Source of the DNA: Symsagittifera roscoffensis
Taxonomy: Eukaryota; Xenacoelomorpha; Acoela; Convolutidae
Reading direction: 5' to 3'
DNA: 64,000 bases
NCBI RefSeq assembly: GCF_963678635.1
Contig: NC_087071.1
Location: forward strand, 15,106,864 to 15,170,863
Within the stretch, counting starts at the first letter, position 1, and each line of letters opens with the position of its first letter. This document shows positions 1 to 11,000 of this stretch, one piece after another. The translations under genes and the position numbers were made by a program. The notes beneath the pieces were generated by a model that searched no databases, was not told the DNA's origin, and saw only the letters and a list, made by a program, of their open reading frames with translations.

Positions 1-299
1 TAACGAGCGTAAAACCAGAACTAACGGTGGGCGGTACACTACAGACTTGAATCATGCTAGCACCCTTCGGCACTGAAGAAGTCAAGGTAGTTCACGGAGA
101 GGAGGAAGATTAGTCAGCTGGCAGGCTAGTTATACCAAAGTTTCCAGATAGAGCAAAGGATGAAGAGCAAGGGCCCTCAAGTTCATGAAAAAATCCAAAA
201 CGAGACGATAGGCAGGAAGGAAGACGTCAATCGGAAGAGCCTATGCAACAGGATCACGATCAGGCTGAGAAAGAGGACGAAAAGGCTTTGACAGGAGGG

Positions 300-3200
300 A
301 TGCCCAGCCTGGACTTCAACTTCCTCAGCGTCTTTGAAAACGGCATGGACACGTTTGAAGCGACGACTGAGCCGGGAGATGAGAGAACTTCCACGCTGTA
401 ACACCCAACGGCCTTCATGGAAACGAACCGGAACTTTCCGGAGAGCAGCTCTCCGAGCAGTTCTAAAAACACCGAGATAAAGAAACTTTTGATGGAATCA
501 TCAAAGAGAAGAACAATAGAAGGCACTGCCAGAGTACCTTTCTTGGGAACAGCGCCCGAAGAAGAGTAGGAAGTTCAGCATAGAGACCACGAAAATAGGA
601 CATGATGCAGTATGGCTAGAGTAGCCTTCATGGAAGAGGTCTGGACAGTAGTTCAGAGCTACGGGACCCAGTCTATTTTGAAAATAGGTCTCAACAGACC
701 ACTAATGTGGGAAGTCCTCGACAAACTCAACGAGTGTGAAGGGAGATTGAGCGAGTTACTGATTGACTCGGCCACTGACGAAAGTGAGGCGAACTCTCCT
801 ATAAAGATGACGCCGCAAGAAGACAAGGAGGAAGTAGTATATCTGTCAAGATTCCGAAAAAGAACGATGCGATCAAAGTTGGTGATTGCCAGGATTAATG
901 AAATGAAAATAAAACTTGGCAGCAAAGTGACATTGAGGAAAGCTGGAAAATCAAAGGTGGATTCCGAAATCTCATGGACAGGGTGATGATCAATTGCTTG
1001 CACAGAAAGGATTTTGACTGACGTAGCGATAGTGCCACCCATCCCCATGGAAGGATTAAAATCAGTCAGTCACAAAACCAAGAGGAGTGACCGCACTCTG
1101 ACTGGAGCAACATTAGAAATGGAAATACTCAGCCAATGTGGAGAGAGTACACTAAAAGGTTTCAAACCGTCTCCCATGAATCATGGAAAGGGAAGCGTCG
1201 TAGGACAGCTCGTCCCAGTTGAATATAACCGAATGACAGTGTCGGAAACTGTATCGATTGATGAGCCCTCCGTTGGATACATAGAGATGTTGGAATACAG
1301 AAATTTGGCCAGAGGACACTTAATTGCTCTGGAAGACATAAGTGCTATGGAGACAATGATGCAAGGCACCACCCTAAAGCCGAAGGCCTGCGGGACTCTG
1401 GTATCGTCTGAAATGCACGCGGAAGCAATTGAGCAGTTGATGAGCCTACCATGGACAGCAGTAGTGTTACGATACTTCGAAGAAGAAATGAGAACCACTC
1501 CAAAGATACATGCTCTGATAGCGATACCCTATGGGAGAGCAGAGTTACAACTGAGGTTCGCTTGGTGCATGACTGGACTGACGCGCGGGGAATATGATTC
1601 GGAAGAGAGAAAAAGATCGAAAGGAGAAAAGGTGTTCTTAATGAGGAAAATGAGAGATCTGATAACCCAAGTAGGAGCAGCATTAGCGTGCGCGAAGCGG
1701 AGAGATGCTCTCTGTTTCATTCGATTCATGATAGAACAAATATCAGTGCCAGCCTTGAACACTTGTGTCAAGATGCTATGAGAAGGTGATGAACGAGCGA
1801 AAGCCTTGCTCTTACTAGCGTTTTTGGACATCCATTAGAGTAAGCCGATGCGAGTGAACATGAAGGAGCCTGTGGAGCTGGAACCGATGAAAAAGATTGA
1901 CGAAATGAGGAGATTCTCTAACAAGGAGATGAAGCTCACAAAAGAATCTATGGGAGCACTGCCGAAGTCCAGTGAAAACTGTGGACCGATCAGGAAGAAT
2001 TCATACCATTACGTATCCGGAATCATAGGGATGGCGTACAACCCTTTCACAAATGAAGACATACGCGATTGCTTCTTTGATTATGAGCAAGTAGTGTTGC
2101 TAAGATTCTGGACGTCATGGGTTGCAACAAAAAGAAGCGCTGCTTATCAGCAGAACAAGCTGGGACTGGTCTTAAAGTGACTGCACCTTCAGTACCAAAA
2201 TCTGAAAACCGAGTGCAGTTCGGTTTGGGATTCTCGGACGAATTGCTGAGAATGAGTTTGATGGTGGTGTGGGAACTGATGAAACCATCATGGTGCCCGA
2301 GTCCTAACGCCGACTCGATATTGCGTGCGACACAAGACGTGCAGAAGGAACTGTATGCAGACTGTAACTTGCGTGACCTGAACATCATTTACAATTTGAT
2401 GATGACAGCCTCTAAGAGCAACGGGGAAGACAAAGTAGAGTTGCCTGGCTGGGGACCGGAGGACTGGGTTAAACCTAGTAGTTGTCTGGCGGAAATCTGT
2501 GGACGGGAAGGTCACATCTGTGGAGGTTTGGATTGCGTAAAGACCCTGGAGAAACAACACAAGCAATTGACGATATTGTTTGGGAAAACTGTGATGAAAG
2601 CAAAAACGGAAACAGAATTTATTACAGATTGCCATGGAGGAACCGAGGTGAATCTAGTGACTTCGATAGGATTCTACAGCATGTTTGGTTCTTTAGAGTC
2701 ACTATTGAATCTAGAACAAAAGCATGAGATGGTCACGACCATCAGTGTAGAAGTGTTTCCGTGAGTTTTGCAAACCGAGCAAAAGTATATTGGAAAGTGG
2801 AGAGAAGCGGTCGAGTCAGAAATGAACATCAGGAACAATGAAACCTATCGTAGACCAACCGAAGCGAGTTATTCAGTGGACACAACTTGAGCTCCAAGGT
2901 GCAAGAGCAGATACCCAGTGCATTTTGTAGCGGTGGATGAGAAAAGTACGAGAACGATCTTGGATCAAGTCTTCACAGTGCCAAAGTGCGTAAGACTAGC
3001 GAGAAGGTCGGAAAATTCTTAGGAGTCACTGTGCAAAATGTTCTCAGCAGTTCCAGAGAGAACCAAAGAGGAATTAGAATCAATACTGGGAAAAAAGTTC
3101 ATGGGATACGCCAGTGGAAACTTCAGTGACTTTGAAAGTCAGAAGCAAAGAGGATCAACAGTCGCGGATTACAATGCAGTAGATGAGAACGATGAAGTTC

Positions 3201-3877
3201 ACCGAGTGATGATGGAAGTGGAACCACTACTGAAAACGTCGGGAAAGCGTAATTGGAGGAACATCTTGTCGACGCATGATGAGTTCCCCTGCCATTTTTT
3301 ACTACAGACATGGTGAAACACCGGGCGTAGTAATGTGGTGTTGATCTGAGACTGTGGAGAGCTGCTCTCCATGGGTTTATCACATTCATCACACCACATA
3401 ACTATAGTAATAGTGGGAGTTATGATAGCGATACGATGGCTGGAAGCTCATGTAGAAGAGAACAATAGACAAGAAACGCCTACGAAAGAGCAATTGCAGG
3501 AATTGGATTGTCTAAAAGACTTAGACCTTTTTGCGACAACGTGCAAAATCTTGAACATTCCGAAGGAAGTGAAAAAGATATGGGCCAGAAGACGACTGAT
3601 GCCCTGGTTCAGAGCCAACACGACTGCATGGTTGTACGAGTATGCCACGAAGCATATGACGAAGCACAGCAGAGTGTACAATGCGTATCAGCTAGACATT
3701 GGAGCAGGAGCTTTCAAGCGAGCTATTGTAAGTCATCGGAATGCAGTAACCACCGTAGTGAAGAGAATTTCTAGGACAAGTGAATGTGACGGAAAGAAAA
3801 AGGATGTTGAAGGAAGATTTGGAGAGAAATTTGACGTTTTGCCTCTTCAACAGCTTCTGTCGAAACAGAGAAACTAA
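300..3877 (+). pseudogene. Family B pseudogene: C-terminal half of ORF2-like accessory protein
   Basis: A broken plus-strand copy of a gene related to the second half of ORF2 of element 1. The translation is preserved in pieces at 612-986, 1014-1781, 1848-2180, 2117-2764, 3038-3316 and 3371-3877, separated by stops and frame changes. Each piece aligns in order with element 1 ORF2: a stretch reading FMEEVWTVV matches KKELWDAVV; EMRRFSNKE matches EVRRFSNKK; YVSGIIGMAYNPF matches YVSGVLGIAYNPF; MKPSWCPSPNA matches LRPSWCPHPHA. The Cys/His cluster (CxxxxCxxxxHxCxxxxC, near 2490-2545) and the C-terminal WFRA, AFKR and HRNA-TT motifs are kept. Divergence is large at protein level, so this is a separate family and not a young copy. 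The part matching the SGNH domains is not seen here; it would lie left of the window. Positions 1-300 probably belong to the same relic, but I cannot align them. Function of the family is unknown. Confidence 0.8.
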
Positions 3878-4337
3878 CGGTGATCCTCTACCTTGTTGAA
3901 AACAAAGAGTAGAAGAGCAGAAATGATGGAGGACTGCCTCCAACAGCGTCAGAATAGCTACCGACGTGTTGCAAGACACGGAGACTCAAAGTGCGGAGTC
4001 AGTGTCGCAGGAGGAGGAGATGGAACATTGACAAATGGCCGAAAAACAAGATGCAGAAAGAAAGAAAATTAAAAGAATTTAGAAGTTTTAGAACTTCTAA
4101 ACAATGAAAAACAAAGAGTGAACAAAAAAAAAGAAACAAAGAAATAAACGAAAGAGAGGATGTTAAAAGTCAGAATTGTTTTGTGTACGAGAAAAACTCA
4201 AATGAGAAACAAAGCAATTAATTTTGCAATTGAAACTGAAGAGAAAACATTGAGTTGAGTTTTAAAAATTAAAGAGTTTGTTGCATTTATAAAACTGCAT
4301 TATAATTTTAGTTAGTGACTTCAGAGACACTTATTGT
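3878..4337 (+). other. Purine-rich 3' flank of family B pseudogene
   Basis: There is no gene here. An A/G-rich tail follows the last readable piece of the pseudogene and may hold its frameshifted C-terminal codons. The same sequence recurs inverted at 56426-56922 and 62368-62863, so it belongs to the repeated unit and is not unique host DNA. Confidence 0.5.
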
Positions 4338-5232
4338 TGTAACAGTCGCCTACTTAAATCACATATGAGGTTAAAGAAAAATAGGCCCTATAACCATTGG
4401 CTCAAGAGTCAGGGACACTATCTCTTTCTACTTTAAACGGTGTTTTTCTACTTCAAACGGTCGGAGCCAATTCAGTTCACTCGCGACATGAGACTAAAAC
4501 CTTTGTTACAGCTTAAAGGCTCTTACCAAAACCCCCACCACTCTAGAAAATTAGAACGTACCCATACTTAGATCTCAAAATACCTAAAACACGCGGACGC
4601 CGTTAAAAACAGGTTCGGAACAATCCGTATAGTCACTTTATATTAGACAGTGGAATTTTGATCCATTTCAGATGGATCAATCTAAAACTCTCTTTACCTC
4701 AACATAACAAAATAAAACACACTCATCAAATTTAAATTGGGTACTCGCATACCGGCACACTCTTTACAATTGAATAACTAAATTATTAAGTAAATCTAGA
4801 ATAAATGGTGTAATCAAGTCTAACTTGAGGAGTTTAAATCGAAAACGTTTTGACTTGAGAAGTAAGTTTTTGGGGCTGGAACATTGGACAACTTCAGTTG
4901 TCCGCCTTTCCACCGAAGGTTCACTCTGGTCCACTTTTTATTTGTTTTCTTCTCTGCTTGCGATCACTCTGCCTTCTTTTAAGAGTAAGACAGCTCTATT
5001 CTCGTACAATCTTATGTCTGGAAAATGCGAGCAGCAATTCCCCGCTGCTTTTCAACTACTTTCCCGCGATTGTAGTTCGGTTCTTCTGATCTTATTTTCT
5101 GATATTTTCAGTTGTCGCGAGAAACTTGAGCATGACATGCTCAACTCGAATATTTGGAAGATTCCATTTCATCCAAGATCGTGTCTTTTGCGTTGCTCAA
5201 GGTCAAACATACAAATATGACCGACTGGTACA
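4338..5232 (-). repeat. LTR-like block related to element 1 LTR (diverged)
   Basis: This 895-bp block starts TGTAACAG and ends TGGTACA. It follows the LTRs of elements 1 and 2 along its length: the tract AAAATAGGCCCTATAACCA, the GGTCGGAGCCA motif, the TGATCCATTTCAGATGGATC palindrome, and a terminal GACCGACTGG. By comparison with element 1 its sense direction is minus. I see no PBS next to one end, no polypurine tract next to the other and no target-site duplication (attgt on one side, tgttt on the other), so it is not part of an intact element. The adjacent pseudogene runs in the opposite direction to what element 1 would predict. Confidence 0.7.
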
Positions 5233-6350
5233 TGTTTAATTAGAGAGGCTTGAGTGGAGTGTGTATTAAAATCTTCCTGCCTGCATGATTGTTTTTAATC
5301 AACTAAAACGACTGATCAATTTTTGGTGACATGAAAGGCTTGGGTAATCTCTCTAAGAAGGAGATTATTTCCGTTTTCCTTCTAAACACCGAGCTCCTTA
5401 ATTTTAATATTCAAGACCAGTAACAAGTAAATTTCCGAAAGGAAGAAGCATTTTCGTTTGTTGGTTCTTAGGACCGTCCTGCGTCCCAACACTTTTTAAA
5501 CACAGGAGAAAAAATTTTAAATCGGGACATAGACGTTCGAAGTCAAAAAAAATGTTTTATTGTAAGTTATATCCTCAAAAGTGCAGATTAGTGAAAGAAT
5601 TTGGAAGGCTATAATAGTGTAGTATGATGCCATTTGTGTTTTGCAATGAGTCAATATGACGTGGATAAACGTGATTTCTTGATGGCACTGTACCGATGGC
5701 ACTGTACCGATTGTAAATTCTGTTCGATGGCACTGTACCGTTTTGATGAGGACATTGATCGGGCTGTCTGGGGAGTATGTGACATTCGATCAGAATGGAC
5801 GAAACGCAATTTCTATTCGAATTTTTATCGGAACATCAGACCGAGAAGATTGATGGTTTTAATCAATTAGAAGTCTTAGTTGTGCATTTTGACGAACTCG
5901 GAAGGGTCAATTTGGAGTTCCATGTTAATTTTTAAAAATTTGATTTGGACGTGAACGACATGTAACCTTTGAATTTTTTCGCACCAACTGAAACTGCGGA
6001 ATCAGAATAACAGGATTCTCAGTGACAACGACTACGGAAAAGCGACAGCAGATTGAGATTGTGGTTAGAAATTGTCAGAAACTACTCCGAGTTGTAACGA
6101 TTGTGCCACTACAATTGTCACAGAGCAGTTCAAGGTGTTGGGACAACGTGTTCAGCCTTCCGAGAAAAAATGAGAGTGTTATTTCTCCGGATTCCATAAT
6201 CCGAAAGGCTTCCGCGTTCCGAACTACCCTTCCGCCCCGGTGGTTAGGGACTTGTTCTGGGCATCCGCTCGTCGCGGAGTGCTCGTGAATAGTTCTACCG
6301 GTCATGATATTAAAAAATAATAGCACCCAGGTGCGCCATAAAAACATCTA
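5233..6350 (-). mobile_element. Internal remnant of family C LTR element (non-coding)
   Basis: I find no convincing gene. The right end carries a primer-binding-site-like motif 12 nt from the family C LTR boundary, which marks this as the internal start of a minus-strand LTR element. The block is repeated inverted at 54400-55559 and 60342-61501. Open stretches such as 5634-5870 have counterparts in those copies but are not conserved as protein, so I treat it as a non-autonomous or decayed element. Confidence 0.5.
6324..6338 (-). other. Primer-binding-site-like motif, family C (left copy)
   Basis: Read on the minus strand the motif is TGGCGCACCTGGGTG, 12 nt after an LTR-type ...TGGTACA end at 6351. 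It differs by one base from the PBS of elements 1 and 2. TGG at the start fits pairing with a tRNA CCA end; I could not assign the tRNA. Confidence 0.55.
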
Positions 6351-6728
6351 TGTACCAATCGCCCAATAGTAATATAATAAACAATTAGTAGCCCTATTTT
6401 TAGTAGTGAACTCGTGGTCTGGTAATACTGAGACCCAGACATGATGTATTATTCGCGCGGAAGTACATATCGACGGAAAAAAAGCTAGTTTCTAAAACGA
6501 CTGGCTAGCGTCTGAACACAGCTCTGCATGCTTTTCACCGTCTCTGCCAAAGCCAGTTCTTTTGGTGGTCTTTATAACATCGGTTCGACAAAAAAGTTAC
6601 CGTTTCCGGCTTCGATCAGAGCGCTCTAGTTAACTGAATTACATGCAAAAATAGTGAGTTCATGGCTGGGTCGCAGTATCCCCAGACCACGAGGTCACTC
6701 CTAAAAACAGGGCTACTACTTATGAATC
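6351..6728 (-). repeat. Family C LTR (left copy), interrupted by element 1
   Basis: The boundary TGTACC at 6351 lies next to the PBS-like motif. The block continues to 6728, where element 1 begins. It contains an inverted repeat with arms at 6387-6443 and 6661-6717 around a loop of about 217 bp, so single-stranded copies could fold into a long hairpin. The same arms are found at about 54017-54090 and 54307-54365. The loop sequence is also present, in the opposite orientation, inside block T. Confidence 0.55.
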
Positions 6729-7627
6729 TGTAACATTCGTCTACTACAGTCACACATGAGGCTTAAGAAAAATAGGCCCTATAACCACTGGCTCAAGGGT
6801 CAGGGACACTATCTCTTGTGTTTTCCCACCTCAAGAACGGTCGGAGCCAGTTCGGTTCGCTTGTGACATGAGACTACGACCCGTTACAGCTTAAAGGCTA
6901 CTACTAAAATATCCCCCCACTCTAGAATTAAGAACGTCCCCATACTTAGGTCTCTAGATACCCAAAATACATGAACGCCGTTAAAAACCGGGTTGGAACA
7001 ATCCGTTAAGTTACTTTTTATTAGACAGTGTGACTTTGATCCATTTCAGATGGATCAACCTAAAACTCGCCTTACCTCAACATAACAATCACAAAACACA
7101 CTCTAGAAATTAAATTTGTACTCACATAGCAGCACGCTCAAGAATTGGGAAATGATCCAGTTGGTAACTAACTCAAGAAATAAATAACTAAAAGAAGTTT
7201 AATGTTTTATAGTTTGTACGACAAGGATAAGTCTATGCTCTAGAATTTGAGTTCTCATGGACCGTTGGGACACTCTAGTTGTCCGCCTTTCCGCTGAAGG
7301 TTCACTCTGGTCCAGCTTTAGAATAGAACTCCAGACACGACTATCCAACTCGTGGGAATACGCTTGTTTCTGTTTCGAATAGGACAGCTCTACTCTTGTT
7401 CACTATGATGGAAATTGCGAATAGCAATTTCCCACTCGTTTTTATCTGACTACTTTCCCGCAATTGTTCTAAAATTGTTCTGATTTCTTTTTCTGATTTT
7501 CAGTTATCGCGAGAAAATCATGCATGACATGTTCCATTCGAAATTTTGAAAAATTAAATTTCACTTCAAAATCAAGTATTTTCTGCTCTTCTCAAGGTCA
7601 AACTTCCAAATATGACCGACTGGCACA
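6729..7627 (-). repeat. 3' LTR of element 1
   Basis: This 899-bp LTR matches 29286-30187 almost base for base. In the sense direction it runs TGTGCCAG...TGTTACA. It contains a TATAAAA box (7205-7211) and, about 190 nt downstream in sense, an AATAAA polyadenylation signal (7017-7022), the usual U3-R-U5 order. Confidence 0.92.
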
Positions 7628-7640
7628 TACTCCCCGGACT
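7628..7640 (-). other. Polypurine tract candidate of element 1
   Basis: In sense direction the bases just before the 3' LTR read TCCGGGGAGTA, a short purine-rich run in the position where plus-strand DNA priming occurs in LTR elements. The counterpart in element 2 is lost in the assembly gap. Confidence 0.5.
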
Positions 7641-8057
7641 CGAGATCGATGTCCTCATCGCGCGCTGTCTTCTGCCAGTGAGTCCCAGAAAAACCGAGTG
7701 TTGCTCAAGATACAGTGCCAGTGGTCATTTACAGAAGTTTGCAGCAGATTTAAGATTATCTACACCCCAAAACTCACGACCATTTAAAATTTTCACACTA
7801 TTGCTAAACAGCAATCAAAATCTGCATTTACCTGCACCTTTGAATTTTCGCTTTTCAAGCCAATCATTTAAAAATCTCTTTTGTCCTATTCAATCAGGAA
7901 ATTGTCATGCAGCATTTTGATTTATATAATAGATATAGTATATTAGTAACAATATTTACTTTGTTAAAATTTCTTTTTCGTGAATCCAAGTTTCACTCGG
8001 ATTCACACTCAAGCCCCCCTTCCCTCTCAAGACTCAAGATCCATCCGATTTGCCCAT
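7641..8057 (-). other. 3' untranslated region of element 1
   Basis: There is no gene here. The 417 bp lie between the ORF2 stop and the polypurine tract. Part of it is matched by 31628-31849 in element 2, which confirms it as element sequence. Confidence 0.6.
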
Positions 8058-11000
8058 TCATCTCGTGCTCTTCGCCTTGGAGGTACTGCATCCTGAAGTG
8101 CTAGATGCGGCAAACTGTCTCAACAGTTCCTCTTCATCATCGGAACTAATCACAATCTCCTCCCAAGCCTTCAGCTGTTCATAGGATCGCATCCATTCTC
8201 TCTGCTCCTGCAATCTCTTTGCTTGGTTGGGTAGTGCCTTCACCCTAGCTTCTCGGTTCAAGCAAAAGGAGTTGTGCAGGCTCAAGCTCACGTTCTTCGC
8301 CAGGTCTTCCTCTAGTATCGACTCCCTCGCTTTGGTGTTGTCTCTAGACATCTTACCCACTCTCTTCCATCCCGTCGTGATCGCATTACGATGGGTTAGC
8401 AGGGGTCTCTTGAAAGCTTCCGGCCCAATCTCGGCCTGGAACTGTCGATACTCCTTTTGATGTTTTCTCATGTGATCTTTCGTTGCCCTGTACAACCAAG
8501 ACGTCAGTGTCGCCCGAAACCATGGAAAGTACCTCAAGCGACTCCATACGTGCCTGACTTCCGTTGGTATGGCGAATACTTTGCACGCAGTCTCAAACAA
8601 CTCAAGTCTCCTGCTGTAGTCTATCGCGTATATTGACTCAGCCGTTGGCGTCGTCGCCTCCCGATACTTCGTTATATTCTCTTCTATCCATCTCAGAGCT
8701 AACATCGTACTCACTACTAAGAGCGTCACCTTCTGCCGGTGATCCGGTAGTCCGATCGACCGAATCTCTTCCACATCCCACACCAGGCAAAGGTTCTTGT
8801 GATCTGGATACCACACCGTTTGTGCCAAACAGTGGCATGGGCATTCCCCATGAGAGATCTCAATGCTCCTGAGATTACGCTCCCCTGAGGCTTCCAAGAG
8901 AGGCTCAAGCTCCATCATTTTCTCGTGCATCGTGTCGTTGCCTTCCAGGTTCGGAGTACCTCCCACAGGTTTCCCGATCACGTTTTGTCTCTCGTGATCG
9001 CTTGTGTTTTCTCTTTCCAACTTCAGAAGATCTTCTCCCCAGATTTCGCTTAAGTCATCTCTCAATTCTTTTGGTACTGTCCCTTTGATTTTTCTCAACA
9101 ACTTGTGCGAGTGATGCGACATCCGAGCCAACCTCACGCACTTGGGCACTGAGAAGGCCTTGTCCACCAGTATTCTCTGGCTGGACACTTCCACCATCGC
9201 CATGTGTAGCGGGTAGTGACTTCCGCACAAGTTGGCCATCATTGACCCTATCAGTGATTTCGCGTTCAATGGCAAGCCATAAGCTTCGCTCAGGGGAAAT
9301 CCCATTTCCGCCTCAAGACCAACTTTCCAGCTCCGGATGTGTTTTTGAGTCACCTGCAACACCCCGGGCCATGATTCTACGCTCAACGCCGTCACTAAAT
9401 GATGTTCAGACTCCAGTCTCTCCAGTGCCTGCAGACCACACATTCTCGAGAAGAATCCGAGAGCTGTCGCTATATTCACCGTGGTTCTCGCGTAACATTC
9501 CGCTATTATTTGCACTTCACTTTTCTCCCTTTCTGTGATGTCTTCGAACCAAGTGACCAGATCTTCTTTTTGAAACGACAGTATTCTGACGCATGACCGT
9601 CCATCGCAGATGTGCTCTCCGTTCCCACACGTCGAATCCAGACAGCTACCCGGCTCCAATTTCTTTGTTGACCCGGGGTCGCTCGTCCTTTCGCTTGGCT
9701 CTTGCATCTGGGGCGTGATTAGCTTATGCAGCACACTCAACTTCGCCAGATCTTCATCTTCCGTTGGTGCTAACCTCACTCGCTCGGTGGTTTCCTCGAT
9801 TAGACTCGCATGGGGATGTGGACACCAGGAGGGTCTTAGTAGCTTCCATATCACTCCCAAGTTCGTGGTTAACAAGCCATTTCCACCGCCCATGTTTACT
9901 TCAACTCTCTTGTTTGAGCGCGGCATGCTTATCACCTCTGGTGTTTTCTCAAGAATCAGGCCCAGGCTCGGCCCCTCCTTCTCCACCGCGTCTATCTCCA
10001 TTATTCTTTCTGTCCAAAACTTCAGCAGCTCCGCTACCTCATGGTTTCTGTGGGCTCCTCCAGCTTCCGAGTCTAAGAAGGGATTGTAGGCTATTCCCAG
10101 CACTCCAGACACGTATTGGTATTCCCCCTTCTCACTGAGTCTCGAGTACTGTTCTGACGAGGCCAGGTTACGGTGAACATCATGTTCTTCCTCGAACTTC
10201 TTATTAGAGAACCTCCGTACCTCGTCCAGCTTTCGATGGCTCTCTAAGGATAGTCTGGAACCATCTTCTTTCTCTATTCCTGTACTTTGATATACGTTCA
10301 AGATGATCGTTGAGACCCTTCTCTCCATGGTTTTACTTCCACTTGCTCTCTGGTGGCATGCCAGGATGGTGCTATCAGACATCATTGACATTGTCCATCT
10401 CAAGAAACATGTGGCATCTTTTCTCCTAGCCAGGCTCAAGCCTGAATTGTCCCTGGCCACGTGTTGCATCAGTGCCTGATACACCTCTAGCTTCTTGCTT
10501 CCCAACTTCAGCCTGTCATACGAGGTCAATGTCTCCAACTCTATTCCCACCAGACTCCAGGTGAACATTAATTGTCCCGCAGTTCTAACGAAGGGATTCG
10601 CCATTAGTGGCGGTGCTGATGAGGATGTTCTCATCGCCTCTTCAAAATGATCCTTCAACAAACTCTGCCAGGACCTCTTCAGATGACTTACCATCTCTAT
10701 CTTATTAACCTCGGCTTTCTGCTGGGTGGCCCAATTGCGTCGCCTGCGAGCTATTCCACTATCCAACTTCTTCAAGCAGTCCTCCATTTCCTTCAATGTT
10801 TCGAGGGCCACCCACCACGTCCGGGAAGTGTTCCTCGTCTTGCTCCTCTCCAATGGATCACTCGTCACTTGTTTGTCCATGTCCTGATGTGCCTTCGAGA
10901 TCCATTCATTGCCGATCTCCACTTCCCCTCCCTGTCCGTTCGTTGAACCTCTCTTCACGTTTACCTTCTGAGGCTTGAAGTCTTCTTCTGACGTAGAACT

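Noticed and set aside
7491-7515. TTTTCAG acceptor on the plus strand inside the LTR
   Set aside because: It is antisense to the element and has no supported exon; similar sites in the LTR-like blocks are diverged.
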